Shown: positions 32,428-44,134 of the stretch, in pieces | Layout: each line of letters opens with the position of its first letter | How positions within the stretch are numbered: the first letter of the stretch is position 1 | Assembly: GCA_033675265.1 (NCBI GenBank) | Contig: JAUJYZ010000532.1 | Span: 248,001 to 312,000 of the forward strand | From: Actinostola sp. cb2023 | Taxonomy: Eukaryota; Cnidaria; Anthozoa; Actiniaria; Actinostolidae | Length of the DNA stretch: 64,000 nucleotides | Direction: 5' to 3' | The notes under the pieces: model-generated | The model's input: the letters and a program-made list of their open reading frames with translations, nothing else | Told to the model about the DNA's origin: nothing | Databases searched by the model: none | Program-made: the position numbers and the translations under genes

Positions 32428-34640
32428 GAGTCTTAGGAAGACACATGTATGGTACGTTGGGTTACCTGTGACAGTAGAGTTTATAATATACAGCTCCCAG
32501 TGTTATTTGGCGCCAACTTTATTTGTAAGTATTCTTTTTACCACAATCTATGAATTTCTCGCATTTTGATTGGTAGAGAGCCGTGGTAAATAGGAGTACA
32601 TACCACAGTATTACGTCATAAGTCGATCGTCTGATGCAAAAATAATAATTTTGGCAAACGAAAAACATGTTTTCAATTACATATTTTACAGTGACTAAGA
32701 GTACATACCAAGCTGACTATCGATCGTAAGCCATAGTTCGTAGCAAGCCAAATATTTCATCAGTTCGAGCTACATTCTCCACAGTTTGTTCTTTCATTCA
32801 AGTATATAAAAACTGCTAGATCTGATCGTATCGATGCTTATAGATTCACGGCGATAAAAGTGCATTTGTTGACTTTTGGACACTCTGATAATAAATCCAT
32901 CACTTGAGAAAATCCACAGACTATCAAAGATTCCGTTGAAGTACTGTTCTCTAACGTTATTTCATATTTTTCAAGACATGTTCACCACGACCTCGTGCTT
33001 TTCTCCATTGACTACATTTTCCAGATTTTAGTCTTTAGAGTAGTTTCGGCTTTGTTGACTGTCAAAGGGCACTTTTCAGATTTCACACAATGACCAGGCA
33101 CAAGGTGAAGCTTTCCCCACTGATAAATAATTCTCTGAGAGTTTCTTTCAGACTTGAAAACTTTGATTTTGAACTGATTTTGGCTGATCCCCGAACCAAA
33201 TTTGAAAACTGATTTCACAAGCTTGCAAGTAGCATTCAAATGGTTTGCTTGTCAAAACCTCAAAATCCAATTACAAATTCCATCAACCAATGAAAAAGCG
33301 AGAAAATTATATACCATGATCGCGCGATCTGCGATGTTTTTGAGCAAGAGTTCGTTCAGAGAGGGTCATATTATTTTGCGCGATTTATTCTGTGTGTTTT
33401 TTTTTGTGGTAAAACACTAATTTACGATGGCTAGCCGTGGTATGTCCTCTTATTTACCACGATATTACGTCATGACATGGTCAAAATGTTATGTACTCAC
33501 TCAGCGTGTTATATTAAATGTTGATTTGCGCTGCGTCGCCCAAAAGGCCATTTTTGGAGTCGGCATGTACCCGAGCCACTTTTATCCGTGCTGGTGTAGT
33601 GTAAATGGACCTAAAATGTACCTGATTGAAATATTTATTTTATGCCAATCAGAATACAGGAAAGCTATCAGTGTATATTCGTCAGTATTCAATTCATTCT
33701 TCATCCTATATATATCATACACTGCATTCTCTGTTTTTTCTCTTATTTTCTATGGTATGGAATAATTCCTGGTATTCCACCCCAAAGCATTGTATAGCTA
33801 ATATATATTGCAGAATCAGAAGTTTTACAAGAGGCTGTATTTATTTTCTCAGGTCAGTGAATAATGATTGGGAAACATCTTAAAGGCACGGGAGACTTCA
33901 AACTTAACATTAACATGAACTAATATCTATGAGCGGCGATGTTCTGTTTGTTGTAACATGGCTGCTTTTGCATTTATTTGCAGTGATTACACGCTATTCT
34001 AACACTCGGATTAACGTTACTGACCCTATAAACTCAATGGGTACTTAATGAAAAAGAGCTTTCCTGGCTGTGTCAATACGTATTCGAATCTCACGTATCC
34101 AATCGCTCTTGGATGCGCTATGCTGCACCAAATCACGTTTCAAAGAAAGATGTAAAAAAATCCTTCTCGAAAAAATTAACATTAACAATATTAACTAAAA
34201 GATCTATGAGCGGCGATGTTCTGCTTCACGTATCCAATCGCTCTTGGATGCACTGTGCTGCACTACCCTGCGAGCAGAGGTTCCTTTTCGTCTTTCTATT
34301 TACACTGAGTCTTTTGCTTTTACTTTTGTTGAATGGCCTTTTGTTTTGGCTTTTACCTTGCTGTTCTTGTACTTGTAGTAATTTTTTTGAGAAGGAGTTT
34401 TTTACAAATGACACTGGGAGCTGTATCGTAAACTGTCACAGGTAACCCAACCATACATATGTCTTCCTAAGACTCAGTCCGTGTTTTCTGAAAACGCGGA
34501 CTGACGAAAACGCGGACTCAGTCCGTGTTTTCCGAAAACACGGACTCAGTCCGAAACACGGACTCAGTCCGTGTTTTCCGAAAACACGGACTCAGTCCGT
34601 GTTTTTCGGGTCCAGTCCAGTCCAGTCCAGTCCAGTTGAG
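32428..34640. mobile_element. Terminal-inverted-repeat element with GGACT-bearing end
   Basis: The left end (GAGTCTTAGGAAGACACATG ... CAGCTCCCAGTGTTA, 32427-32505) is mirrored at about 34405-34482. Beyond the right arm lie CGGACTCAGTCCG palindromes alternating with TGTTTTCCGAAAACA (34482-34608), then five inverted copies of the array pentamer (CCAGT)5 at about 34614-34636. Internal inverted segments also occur (GCCGTGGTAAATA at 32581; TATTTACCACGATA at 33450). No transposase frame recognised; the open frames at 33202-33883 and 34113-34445 look non-coding. Confidence 0.7.
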
Positions 34641-34649
34641 TCCGTGTTA

Positions 34650-36300
34650 TCAACAGTAACATTATCGTCATCAGTCATGCTGAGCATATCGGCAAGGGTT
34701 TAACATAACTCTGTCAACGATTAAAGCAAAATTGAACTATGTTATAAGAAAATCTAGCAAGAAACGCAATGAAACCTGTGCAGGGACAACTTGCGAAATC
34801 ACGTCACAACGTTTCAACATGTTGTATATAATCCATAACAGCCGTGAAAATACAGATCATCATGGTCTGAATATACCATACATGTACAAGAAAATAATGA
34901 AACATGTCTACTTCTACATTTTATTTAGTCGGTACTGATCGTGAGATATCGTACTTACGTGTAGATAATTATAATAAAAAGAAGAAGAAAATAACAATAT
35001 AATAATAATGAAAGGAAAGAACTAGCGAAATCATGAATTCAATTACAACGTTTCACCACTGACTAATAAATTACAAGTGGAAATAATTGAGAACTGCATG
35101 CTTCCTTATAACTAAGAACTATAAAATAGAGAATGATATGTTAAACCGATAACAATAATCGCATTCTTAATTTTCGGTTTGCTTTGAGATGTCTAGCACT
35201 CTTCGCCGGAAGTTACGTCATGGTACGTCAGACATTTTGTAAGTTCCTCTAAATTTGGCCACGAGCATTTACCGCCTTTTTAATAATTGACGGCACTGCA
35301 ACATTCATTTTCAATAGAACGTATTCCACAATCTTTGCATAAGAGTAACAATCGCTAAGGAATTTTGAAAAAACGCGTGATTAGTGTAGATATTTTCATA
35401 TCTATTTTTGTGTGGAAAGTGGGGAGATTTTGCGTAGGGTGAGTTCGCATGAGTTATCGAATTACAACGTCATCACATCCCCGCGCTTTCTCTACTGGAC
35501 TACAACTCGCTCTGTACAATCTGCCATATTATGGTTTATTTCTGCACGATCTTGGTTGATTTTGCCCAAATAGAGATATTCCATGTTCAAGCTATCTTTG
35601 TTGGTACCCAATGTGATTTGATCTTGCATTTTGACACGAAAGAATCGATATATAATTTGGCGGGAAGAATTCTCTTTTATTTACTACTTTGGATCGGTAG
35701 CAAGGTTTCAGTAGCGTCCTGGAAGCAGCAGCCAGTGAATTATACTTGGTCCGCAAGAGCAAAACCTCTGTGAGTATAATTACAGCCGTGATCTCCATGT
35801 GCTTCCTTGGAAATTAATCTCAATTTGCTTTATTTAGCAGCTAGAAGTTGTGTTTATTTATTACATGAAGGACCCCTGCAGGCTGATGTTCTGTGATTCA
35901 GTCGAAGACTGAACAGCAGCAAGGTTCAGAATACGCATACGTTCGTCACTTTATGGATAATCTAATGATGTATAGTAAGAAAAATCGAAATATTTTATGC
36001 CTTCAATGTATAAGCGATGAGAATTCAAAGTAAGTTTAGTGCGTTATTCTCCCCGGGGAGGAAGGGGTACATATAAGCTATGTGTGCTATTTGAGCTTCT
36101 CATGAGGTCTGGGATAGGGTATATATATATTTTGCCCATTTGGACTGGGATAGGGTATGTGTTTCTTTTTACAGCGAACATAATAATAATGCAACCAAGT
36201 ATTTATCATTCTGTTTGACGTTTACGAGTATTTTACGACTTCTAATGATTGTAGCGGCAAAACAATAATTATTAGCTTCAAATTGATCACGAATTTTCAA
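34650..36300. other. No gene seen
   Basis: AT-rich sequence with short unconvincing frames (34732-34938, 35531-35773). The segment 36047-36175 (CCCCGGGGAGGAAGGGGTAC, GGGATAGGGTAT) belongs to the GGGATAGGGTATGG repeat family. Confidence 0.5.
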
Positions 36301-36303
36301 CTT

Positions 36304-36880
36304 GTGCGTTATACCTGCGTTCTCGTAGACAGCTTGGGTAGGCCTAGTGCGTTATACCTGCGGTCTCGTGGACAGCTTGGGTAGACCTAGTGCGTTATAC
36401 CTGCGGTCTCGTAGACAGCTTGGATAGGCCTAGTGCGTTATACCTGCGGTCTCGTGGACAGCTTGGGTAGGCCTAGTGCGTTATACCTGCGGTCTCGTGG
36501 ACAGCTTGGATAGGCCTAGTGCGTTATACCTGCGGTCTCGTGGACAGCTTGGGTAGGCCTAGTGCGTTATACCTGCGGTCTCATGGACAGCTTGGATAGG
36601 CCTAGTGCGTTATACCTGCGGTCTCGTGGACAGCTTGGGTAGGCCTAGTGCGTTATACCTGCGGTCTCATGGACAGCTTGGATAGGCCTAGTGCGTTATA
36701 CCTGTGGTCTCGTGGACAGCTTGGGTAGGCCTAGTGCGTTATACCTGCGGTCTCGTAGACAGCTTGGGTAGGCCTAGTGCGTTATACCTGCGGTCTCGTG
36801 GACAGCTTGGGTAGGCCTAGTGCGTTATACCTGCGGTCTCGTGGACAGCTTGGGTAGGCCTAGTGCATTATACCTGCAGT
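36304..36880 (+). repeat. 43-bp tandem repeat, about 13 copies
   Basis: The unit GTGCGTTATACCTGCGGTCT + CGTGGACAGCTTGGGTAGGC + CTA repeats every 43 bp. Copies alternate between GGGTAGG and GGATAGG and between CGTGG, CGTAG and CATGG variants. No spacers of changing sequence, so it is not a CRISPR. Confidence 0.93.
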
Positions 36881-38450
36881 ATTGTGTTGATAGCCTACCC
36901 CGTATATATCTTTTAAGGGGTACTTTCTAACGTGCGCATACCTGCTGCATAGAAGGCTACTTGGACTAGTGACCGGGGGTGGGGTGGACTATAAATGGTC
37001 AACTATCCTAAAAAACACCAAATACAAGCATCATACTGTACTAGTTATCATTATTTTCCCTTTATTGACTTTACAACGTACGTACTGAATTACATGTAAT
37101 TAGCACTGAAAGGGCTTAATAAAGTTGTATTGTATTGTATTCAGGAATGGGACGTGCGGCTGAACAGGGTATGGTGTTTCGCCTCTATGTCGTGAATTAG
37201 AACACAGTGTATAATTTTACTTGAGTTTGTTGTAAACCCAGGGGGGATCAGTACTCCCATATATACGCTATAGTAGGTACATGTATGTGCCGCTAGTCTT
37301 TAGGGTATGGTTTTTGAACCCTCCAGATTCTTAAATTGGGTACTATATTTTTCATTTTTACTATCAAATAAAATATTTGATCCTTAAATAGGGTACACTT
37401 TTTTTATTTTCAAAAATATTCGCATAGCGTAACAGCCCGCGTATGTACCTCTGGTAATTGCGATTCATTTATTCCTTAAATTGGGTCTATATTTCAGTGA
37501 CAATCCTTGGAACATTTTTGAAAAGGTAAGAATTTTCCCATCCCTGCGGCAATTCCTATCCTACTTTTCCAGGAGTACAGGCCCATGGCCTCAGGGGGTC
37601 CTATAATCAGGGTCTGGAACGGGGAGGGAGAGGAGAGTAGTCTTTTCTTCGTCTCAGGTGTTCGCATGTATGTTACTTTTTAAAATGCATGCAATAAATT
37701 GCCATACGTTACACTTATGCTTCTATAGAATGATTCCAATTACCTGGGCACTACTTCTAGTTAGCTGTCAGTGTTAATTAGATGCAAAGGAACAAAAGAA
37801 AACAAAAGAGTGAGTGTCTAATAACGTGTATTGGTATGGTACATACAGTACAATCCAAGTAACTCGACAACTACTTCGCTCAGATAATATCCCTTCATAC
37901 TTTTTTACAATATATATATAGTATTGTTTATTTTTGTTTAGAATATTACATATTTTGCGCTTTATAAATAAAGTTTATAATTACATGTACAGTAAAAGTT
38001 TACCCCCGTTTAATAACTCGAACATTGCTTCCATTTGGAGAGTTCGCCGGCGTTAGCGCGCGAAGTTCTTAACCTGAGTATCAAAATATATAAATGACAA
38101 CCGTACGTGATTTATCTTGAAATTGTTGGCATTTTAAAAAGTCGTTATTAAATTACTAAATATAAAGACACGTAAGTGAAGATGATATATGTATATATAA
38201 AAAGCATTCATTTACCGTGTTTACTGTAGAAACCTCAAAATTCTATTTATAATAATATCAGTGTTTGTGCAGGGGAGATCGGTTTACAAATCCCTGTCAG
38301 TGCGAACTACGAATCTGGTAGATTTAGTGCGATAAGTTAATTGGATAAATCTCGAAAGTACAAAGGGAGCCAGGAACTCCTGCTGTTATAACGGATGCAC
38401 TCAGTGCAGCCGAAAGTAAATCACTAAGGCGTGCGGCTTGCCATGGTAAC
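36881..38450. other. Repeat-family remnants, no gene seen
   Basis: 37228-37600 carries the GGGGG...ACTCCCATATATACGCTAT and GGGTATGGTTTTTGAACC elements found again at 40.6 and 41.6 kb, including the phrase AAATTGGGTCTATATTTCAG shared with 41970-41990. 37121-37139 holds TTGTATTGTATTG. The rest is unassigned. Confidence 0.5.
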
Positions 38451-38454
38451 ACTT

Positions 38455-38516
38455 TAGTCTCCCTCGCAGCCGTGCTAAGTGTCGTCGACACCGTAGCACG
38501 GCTGCGAGGGAGACTA
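38455..38516. repeat. 62-bp palindrome with 23-bp perfect arms
   Basis: TAGTCTCCCTCGCAGCCGTG + CTA at the left is exactly mirrored at 38494-38516, with a GTGTCGTCGACAC centre. The outer AGTCTCCCTCG motif matches ends at 50383-50395 and 14480-14535, so this is probably a minimal foldback element. Confidence 0.9.
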
Positions 38517-38639
38517 CTAACACTTCAGCTGTGTTATTACTCGGACACTTCCGGAGGAAGCGACGAGTTAGAAAATGGGCTTTCTTGTGTTTTACTCGGA
38601 CCCAGGCCTAAGGTACGGAAGCCCAGGAGGGCCACTGGT

Positions 38640-39175
38640 GGGTTTTCGTTTTTGGTTTTGGTTTTGGGGATTTGGTTTTGGTTTTTGTTTTTGTTTTCGG
38701 TTTTTTGCTCTTCATTTTTCGCTTTTTCCTTTACATTTTTCGCTTTTTGGTTTTGGTTTTGGTTTTGGTTTTGGTTTTGGTTTTCGGTTTTTTGCTTTTC
38801 ATTTTTCGCTTTTTGCTTTTCATTTTTCGCTTTTTGCTTTTCATTTTTCGTTTTTTGCTTTTCATTTTTCGCTTTTTGCTTTTGGTTTTGGTTTTGGTTT
38901 TGGGGATTTGGTTTTTGTTTTTGTTTTTGTTTTCGGTTTTTTGCTTTTCATTTTTCGCGTTTTGCTTTTCATTTTGGTTTTTGTTTTTGTTTTCGGTTTT
39001 TTGCTTTTCATTTTTCGCTTTTTGCTTTTCGTTTTTTTTTGTTTTTTGTTGTTGTTGTTGTTGTTGTTGTTGTTTTTTTGTTGTTGTTGTTTAACCCAAA
39101 AGACAAAAGCAAAAACCAAAACCGAAAAGACAAAACCAAAAACCAAAACGACGAAACCAAAAACCAAAAAGACAT
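38640..39175. repeat. G/T-rich low-complexity tract with inverted A-rich tail
   Basis: 38640-39040 cycles through GGTTTTGGTTTT, TTCGGTTTTTTGC and TTTTCATTTTTCGC. 39047-39090 is (TTG)n, and 39093-39175 is the complementary type (AAAACCAAAACCGAAAAG). The tract could fold back. The Phe-rich frames over it are composition artefacts. Confidence 0.85.
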
Positions 39176-39487
39176 ACACATATTCCAAAAATCGTTGTCC
39201 GGGCCGAAAGCAACAAGCAACAAGCTGACGACGGCAAAGGACTTTGGGACTTTCTCCTTATTCATTTATTCATCCGTAGACATTTTGAAAAATGCATTTT
39301 CAAATTGCCGAATAGTTACAAATGATTGCTATTCAACGTCCGTAGCTAGGGATAACTTCTCAAGTTACGAAATGCGAGAATAACGTTATTTCAGCGAACG
39401 TCCTCTGCGGGAAAAAAAAACATAGATGTTATCAGCGTCATCTGCAAATTAATCATTGTGACGTTTCGGAAGAGACTGAGACCGAAT

Positions 39488-39616
39488 CAGTGACGGGGAG
39501 GTGCGAAGACCTTTTTGGGGTTTGAAATTTGCGGCTTGGGACTATTTTGGGTTAGCAATTTATATGGAGAAAAATGGGATTCAAACGTTTGGCCTCATTC
39601 GCACCTCCCGTCACTG
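39488..39616. mobile_element. 129-bp inverted-repeat element
   Basis: CAGTGACGGGGAGGTGCGAA is mirrored by TTCGCACCTCCCGTCACTG. The interior is short and non-coding. Confidence 0.82.
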
Positions 39617-39639
39617 TTAACCCTGAGTGACCCCCTGGG

Positions 39640-39705
39640 TCCTCACGCAACTGACATTGTCCTTGTCATAATGCCCGAGTGTACGCTCATTGAGCGTCTT
39701 GTTGT
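39640..39705. mobile_element. Right-end fragment of the 39-405 element family
   Basis: CTCACGCAACTGACATTGTC...TGTACGCTCATTGAGCGTCTT closely matches 353-405. The left end is missing. Confidence 0.75.
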
Positions 39706-39964
39706 TTTAATGCTGCTAAGCTGAAGAGTGTTGTATAGTGAATAGTGTTGGGTTTCATGTTTCATAATGGAGTGCATATACGCAACAACGTCAACAAGCT
39801 TGATTTTAAAAATATATCCGCCGGCGCGGCTCGGATATTTATGGCCGATAAAACACGGGCTTTAAACACGCTCATTTCACATACAAAAGTACGCCGATTC
39901 GTGTGGGCCCACTCTGAAAGATGTCGTTTCATCATAACAAAAGCAAACGTGCCTTAGCTTCATC

Positions 39965-40212
39965 GTCGAACGATGAACTAGAATCCTGACCTATAATAGC
40001 TTGAAGATCTACAGCTGCTTTCAAAACTAAGATTAAAATCTACTTGAGTCCTGTTATGAGTGTCGTTTGTTTTCCCTTATCTGCTGAGTAATCTTGAAAC
40101 TCGATACGATCAAATACGTCGCATTCTTTCTTCATTCTTTGACCAAACAAAACTAAAAAAAAAAGAAAGCCCATTTTATAACTCGGGCTTCCTTCGGAAG
40201 GGCCCGAGTAAT
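39965..40212 (+). repeat. Dispersed repeat, copy B, ending in a hairpin
   Basis: Direct copy of 1255-1514, with the same terminal hairpin ACTCGGGC...GCCCGAGT at 40181-40209. Confidence 0.75.
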
Positions 40213-40560
40213 AACCGTGGTATAACACAGATCCTTAGGCCGGTGCGGCGGACCGAATAGGATCGTTTTAAAAATAGTCGTGACTTCACGGCTCCAGAGG
40301 CGGGACCTGTGCGATGGCCCGGAGAGAGTCTGACTCCTTCCCCGGGCTGGCCCGGGCCGCCCGTATTGCAGAACTCCCATTTCCCTACTACTCTTTCTCT
40401 ACACGATAACACATCACTCTGTAAAATCGGTCATTACGGTCATTTTTCTATTTTATTCAGTTTATTTTTCACAAAAGGAAATACATTTTGCTCAGGCTAC
40501 CTTTTCAGTCTCGGTGCTTATTGAGACTTGAAATCGCATTTTAACTCGTAAAGTAAGACT
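40213..40560. other. GC-rich segment, no gene seen
   Basis: 40216-40390 is unusually GC-rich (GCCCGGAGAGAGTCTGACTC, CCCGGGCTGGCCCGGGCC). It could be a SINE or promoter-like relic; no pol III boxes were found. Confidence 0.35.
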
Positions 40561-40564
40561 CACC

Positions 40565-40846
40565 AGGGGGGGGGGGGGGGCACTAATGGTATTTTTGGGT
40601 AGGGGTGTGCCGCGGATACCTCAAAACCCTGATCCTATCCCAGACCTAAAATTTTGATTTTCCATACCCATTTCCAGACTAAAGCTTTAAAATGTATACC
40701 CTATCCCAGATTGAAAGCGTGCTAAAGGGATATGTAAACTGATAGCGACTGATAGTGGCCCCATCCTAGACTAAAAGTGCAAAAACGATCGATATAGGTT
40801 AATAGCGCCATGAGCAAATATTGAATATGACGCTTTATAAATATAG

Positions 40847-40895
<49 letters not shown>

Positions 40896-40900
40896 TCAGG
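40565..40900. repeat. G-run / CCCTATCCCAGACTAAA family member plus (TTA)n
   Basis: A G16 run (40565-40580) is followed by TATCCCAGACCTAAAATTTT, AGACTAAAGCTTTAAAATGT and ATACCCTATCCCAGATTG, single-copy versions of the satellite unit at 53.96 kb. A (TTA)n run closes the segment at 40850-40893. Confidence 0.7.
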
Positions 40901-41570
40901 CATATTAAGGCCTGGGTCAAGGCTGACCACGCTCTTTCAAGGTGAACAGTAGTCTAACTTTGGTTGGTTGTACCCAATAGCATCGAGTTCACTACATCTA
41001 ATATAAACTTTCCTATTCTACATTTTGGCTTATACTGTTGCCATGGTGACACGTCCTGTGACATTTGACCTCAATTGCAAGAAAATATGATATAATGCTT
41101 CGGGAGAGCAGTAAAGAGTACAAATGTAAGAGAGTAAAAGGGTGGAAGTAAAGCATGTTGTCATGTAGTTTTTCAGTCCAACTAGATATCTTGGAAAAGT
41201 AAGTTAATTTCTTAGAAAATTCAGGATATCAAATTTCACATTTACCTTAATTAGCCTTTCCCTTAAACGTTCCGCCCATTCCAGTTGGATCGATAATGTA
41301 TACACTAACCCTGATACAATTACGCAAAGATACCCGCAATGTTTAAAGAGTCTACCTATCTCCCAGAGGCTTTATCAAATTTTCTTACAATAAGGGTTCA
41401 AAGGTCAGATTACATGTTTCCATGGAAACTGTTATCAGAAAGTGTTAGCCTTGCGACCTCATCACATCTGCCAAAATATCAAAACAATAGTTTACAAAGA
41501 TGAGAATATAGACCACCCCCTATTGATTTGTGGCGGCCATTTTGGAAGAGAAAAATACCCAGGCCTTAAC
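40900..41570. other. No gene seen
   Basis: Unique-looking sequence with no supported coding or repeat structure. Confidence 0.45.
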
Positions 41571-41572
41571 AT

Positions 41573-42090
41573 ACCTGAGTATCCCAGACCTGGGAGCTCA
41601 AAAACCATACCCTATCCCGCGGCACATACCCGTATAGCATATATAGGGGAGTACCCTCCCCCCCCCCCGGATCAAACCCAAGCATACAACATGTACAATG
41701 GCGCCAGAGGCTCGAGTCAAGCAAAGGAACAGCCCCCCCCCCCCCCGGGGGGGGGGGGGGGACTCCCATATATATGCTATATAGGTATGTGCCCCCAAAT
41801 AGGGTATGGTTTTTGAACCTCCAGATCATATTTTGCTTTTTCACCATAAAATAAAATATATTTGGGTATACTTTTTTTTATTTTGACTAAAAAATCCGCT
41901 TAGCGTAACAGCCAGCGTATGCACTTCTGATATTAGCGATTTCCAAAGGAATACTATTAACGTTTTCCTTAAATTGGGTCTATATTTCAGTGACAAATCC
42001 TTGGAAAGGGTATGAATTTTCCAATTCTTCATCCTTAAATAGGGTCAGGGTTTCGACATCCCGGGGGCACATCCCCCGGGGAACAGGCTG
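41573..42090. mobile_element. Two head-to-head G-run elements meeting at a C14G15 junction
   Basis: At 41733-41761 a run of 14 C directly abuts 15 G. To the right follows GACTCCCATATATATGCTAT + ATAGG with TATGTGCC and GGGTATGGTTTTTGAACC. To the left (41580-41665) is the mirrored form, with ACCATACCCTATCCCGCGGC then a C run at 41657. Similar ends occur at 37236 and 54955-54995. The family starts with a G homopolymer; no coding capacity. Confidence 0.65.
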
Positions 42091-42099
42091 AACCAACAC

Positions 42100-42965
42100 T
42101 GCCAAAGAACTTGTTGCCCTTTGAGCGCAGATCTGAGCAAGCAAAATTAATGAAGTCCTGTATCTACACCACCGAGATGCACCGAGATGCTAGCTCGATT
42201 ATTATATCCCGCCAAAAGTGATCCCGCCAAAAAATGAAAAATGGCCTAAACCGGATCTATGTTGTATCTTTTAAAAGTAGGAAATATTACAACATATGTT
42301 TATTCTTTTATATATGCTATAATAATCTGGTGCTGAAAATAGTGTTATGTTTTTTTTATACATTTGATATTGTATTTTCATAATGACAATATATATTGAG
42401 CTGATACTAATGGATTAATTAATGTTTATAATTTGTATATTCTAAGTGCTTGCAACAGAATCGCTTGGGTGACTCGCCTGTGATTTTGTGAGACTTTTGT
42501 AGCTATGCAAACGGAGGCGAAAGAAATGTCATGCCAGGAGGGGTGACATTTCCCGTTTTTTTACAATAATTAAAAATGGCAATATTTCAGCACATAACAC
42601 TGTTACTCAGGATACTCCATGAGTATTACTTTGTCTATGCCAAAGAGCTTGAACCATATATGCAGTTCTGTGGACGGATTTTCCTGCTTCGATTGGAGTG
42701 AACGTCAATAATATTACAGGTCCTTCGATGGTTGTGCAGTCTGTGCGAGCAGGATAACCAAACGCTATCTTGGTCTGGACGTTTCAAAGTTGATAATATA
42801 AGAGCTATTTCGTGTTGGTTAGCTGGCTGTACCATGTATGGCTGGCTGTATTGCTATCGAATAATATCAGTTTGTAGATAGATAACATGAATATAATTGT
42901 AAATGACGACTTTATTTTTTTTAAATAAACACGTATTTTTAACTGAAACTACATTTTCTTACTCG
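42100..42965. other. No gene seen
   Basis: Short repeats (ACCGAGATGC x2, CCGCCAAAA x2) near 42170-42235; otherwise unassigned. Confidence 0.4.
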
Positions 42966-42969
42966 CCAA

Positions 42970-44134
42970 AACGTTCGGTTCATTGCCAGATTTGGCAATA
43001 TGTGTCACGTGACAAAATGGCGTCCTCTTGAGAAGAAAGGGCTCCCAGTTTTATCAGAGATTGCTGCTATAAATACACAGCTATCCCACAGTGCACTGCA
43101 GTCGAGCAATCTATTGTTATTCATATTACCGTACGTGTCTCTGTTTTGAACACACGCGTTCTCAAGTCCGACATTTTTCGAAAGTTTTCTTCGCGATCAA
43201 GGCTTTACGTCAACCATTTTGAGCGTAATTGTACCATATATTGTAAGTTTTCTTCGGATTTGACCGGTATCGAAAAAAATCGGCCTGTAGAAATCGAAAA
43301 TTTATGAGTTTCTGAATACAACGGTGGAAGTTTTGTTTGGGGGCACGTCGAAAACCTTGGGGGCATCATCATGTAAACATTGAAGGTATGATCGCTGAAC
43401 TCAAGGACGCCAATGGAGACGCATGTGATGTGCGATACTTGGATAATTGTTGCCGAATATATGGGTCGTCATTTGGACGAAGAGACATCAAAAAAGCAAG
43501 CCAGCAAAGTTTTGTTTAGTGTTGTTTTGGAAGTTGACGTGGATGTCGAAACAGAGACATGTTCGATTGGACCGATCATGCATCACACGATTGTATTTGT
43601 CAAAGCGATGTACTTGGGGTCAAACGAAAGCATGTTAGTGAAGTAAGTGACTGACACTGATAGCGCTGAAGAGACCCAGCTAGAATTGTTAATGTTGTTG
43701 TATCTAGCAGCATAGATAAGTTGACAAGAGAAGAAGTCACTTAGGTTTAGTAGAATACTGGAAAATGTAGAGAAATGTCTCCGGTTTATTTAGAAGACAT
43801 CGAAACAAGCGTGGCGATATGCCAAAGGATTTGACAAGCGAGTTGACGAGGACAACATATAAGGAAGGTACTGGCACAAGAGAGAAATCAGGAATAACCA
43901 TAAAAGAAGAATAAAAACTGTATATTGTTGAGAAAAAAACTAACTAAAATCATCTTTCGAGCAGTAAAGTCAGAAATATGATTGCGCGAGAGCTACCGCG
44001 GTGTTGATATGACAGATTGATACCAGGTACCGGAGGTTCCTGTTGATATGGCAACATGATATCCGTGGATTAGATTGGTTATATCAATGCTTACAAAACA
44101 TTGCCAAATCTGGCAATGAACCGAACTTACTTTT
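42970..44134. mobile_element. 1.16-kb terminal-inverted-repeat element
   Basis: The ends GTTCGGTTCATTGCCAGATT + TGGCAATATGT and the mirrored CATTGCCAAATCTGGCAATG + AACCGAAC face each other. Each end holds the inner palindrome ATTGCCA-ATTTGGCAAT. Short frames at 43337-43646 overlap in three phases; none shows a transposase motif. They may be remnants of captured or decayed coding sequence. Confidence 0.65.

Noticed and set aside
25584..32446. Reading frames of 1,640 (+) and 2,268 (-) codons
   Set aside because: They are made of (LDWTG)n and (PVQSS)n from a pentamer that cannot (minus) or rarely can (plus) form stops. No start context, codon variety or domain supports a protein.
33427..33883. 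Overlapping frames starting MASRGMSSYLPRYYV and MKYLFYANQNTGK
   Set aside because: They lie inside the inverted-repeat element, overlap in two phases, and the first begins within a mirrored element segment (TTTACCACGATATTACGTCA). No family resemblance.
36304..36880. CRISPR-like regular array
   Set aside because: A continuous tandem repeat with no unique spacers, in a eukaryotic genome.
38472..39383. 303-codon Phe-rich frame
   Set aside because: Low-complexity TTTTGG/TTTTCG translation, starting inside a palindrome.
43337..43646. Possible transposase or captured gene in the 42970-44134 element
   Set aside because: Three short overlapping frames, no DDE/DDD or helix-turn-helix signature, no splice-consistent extension.
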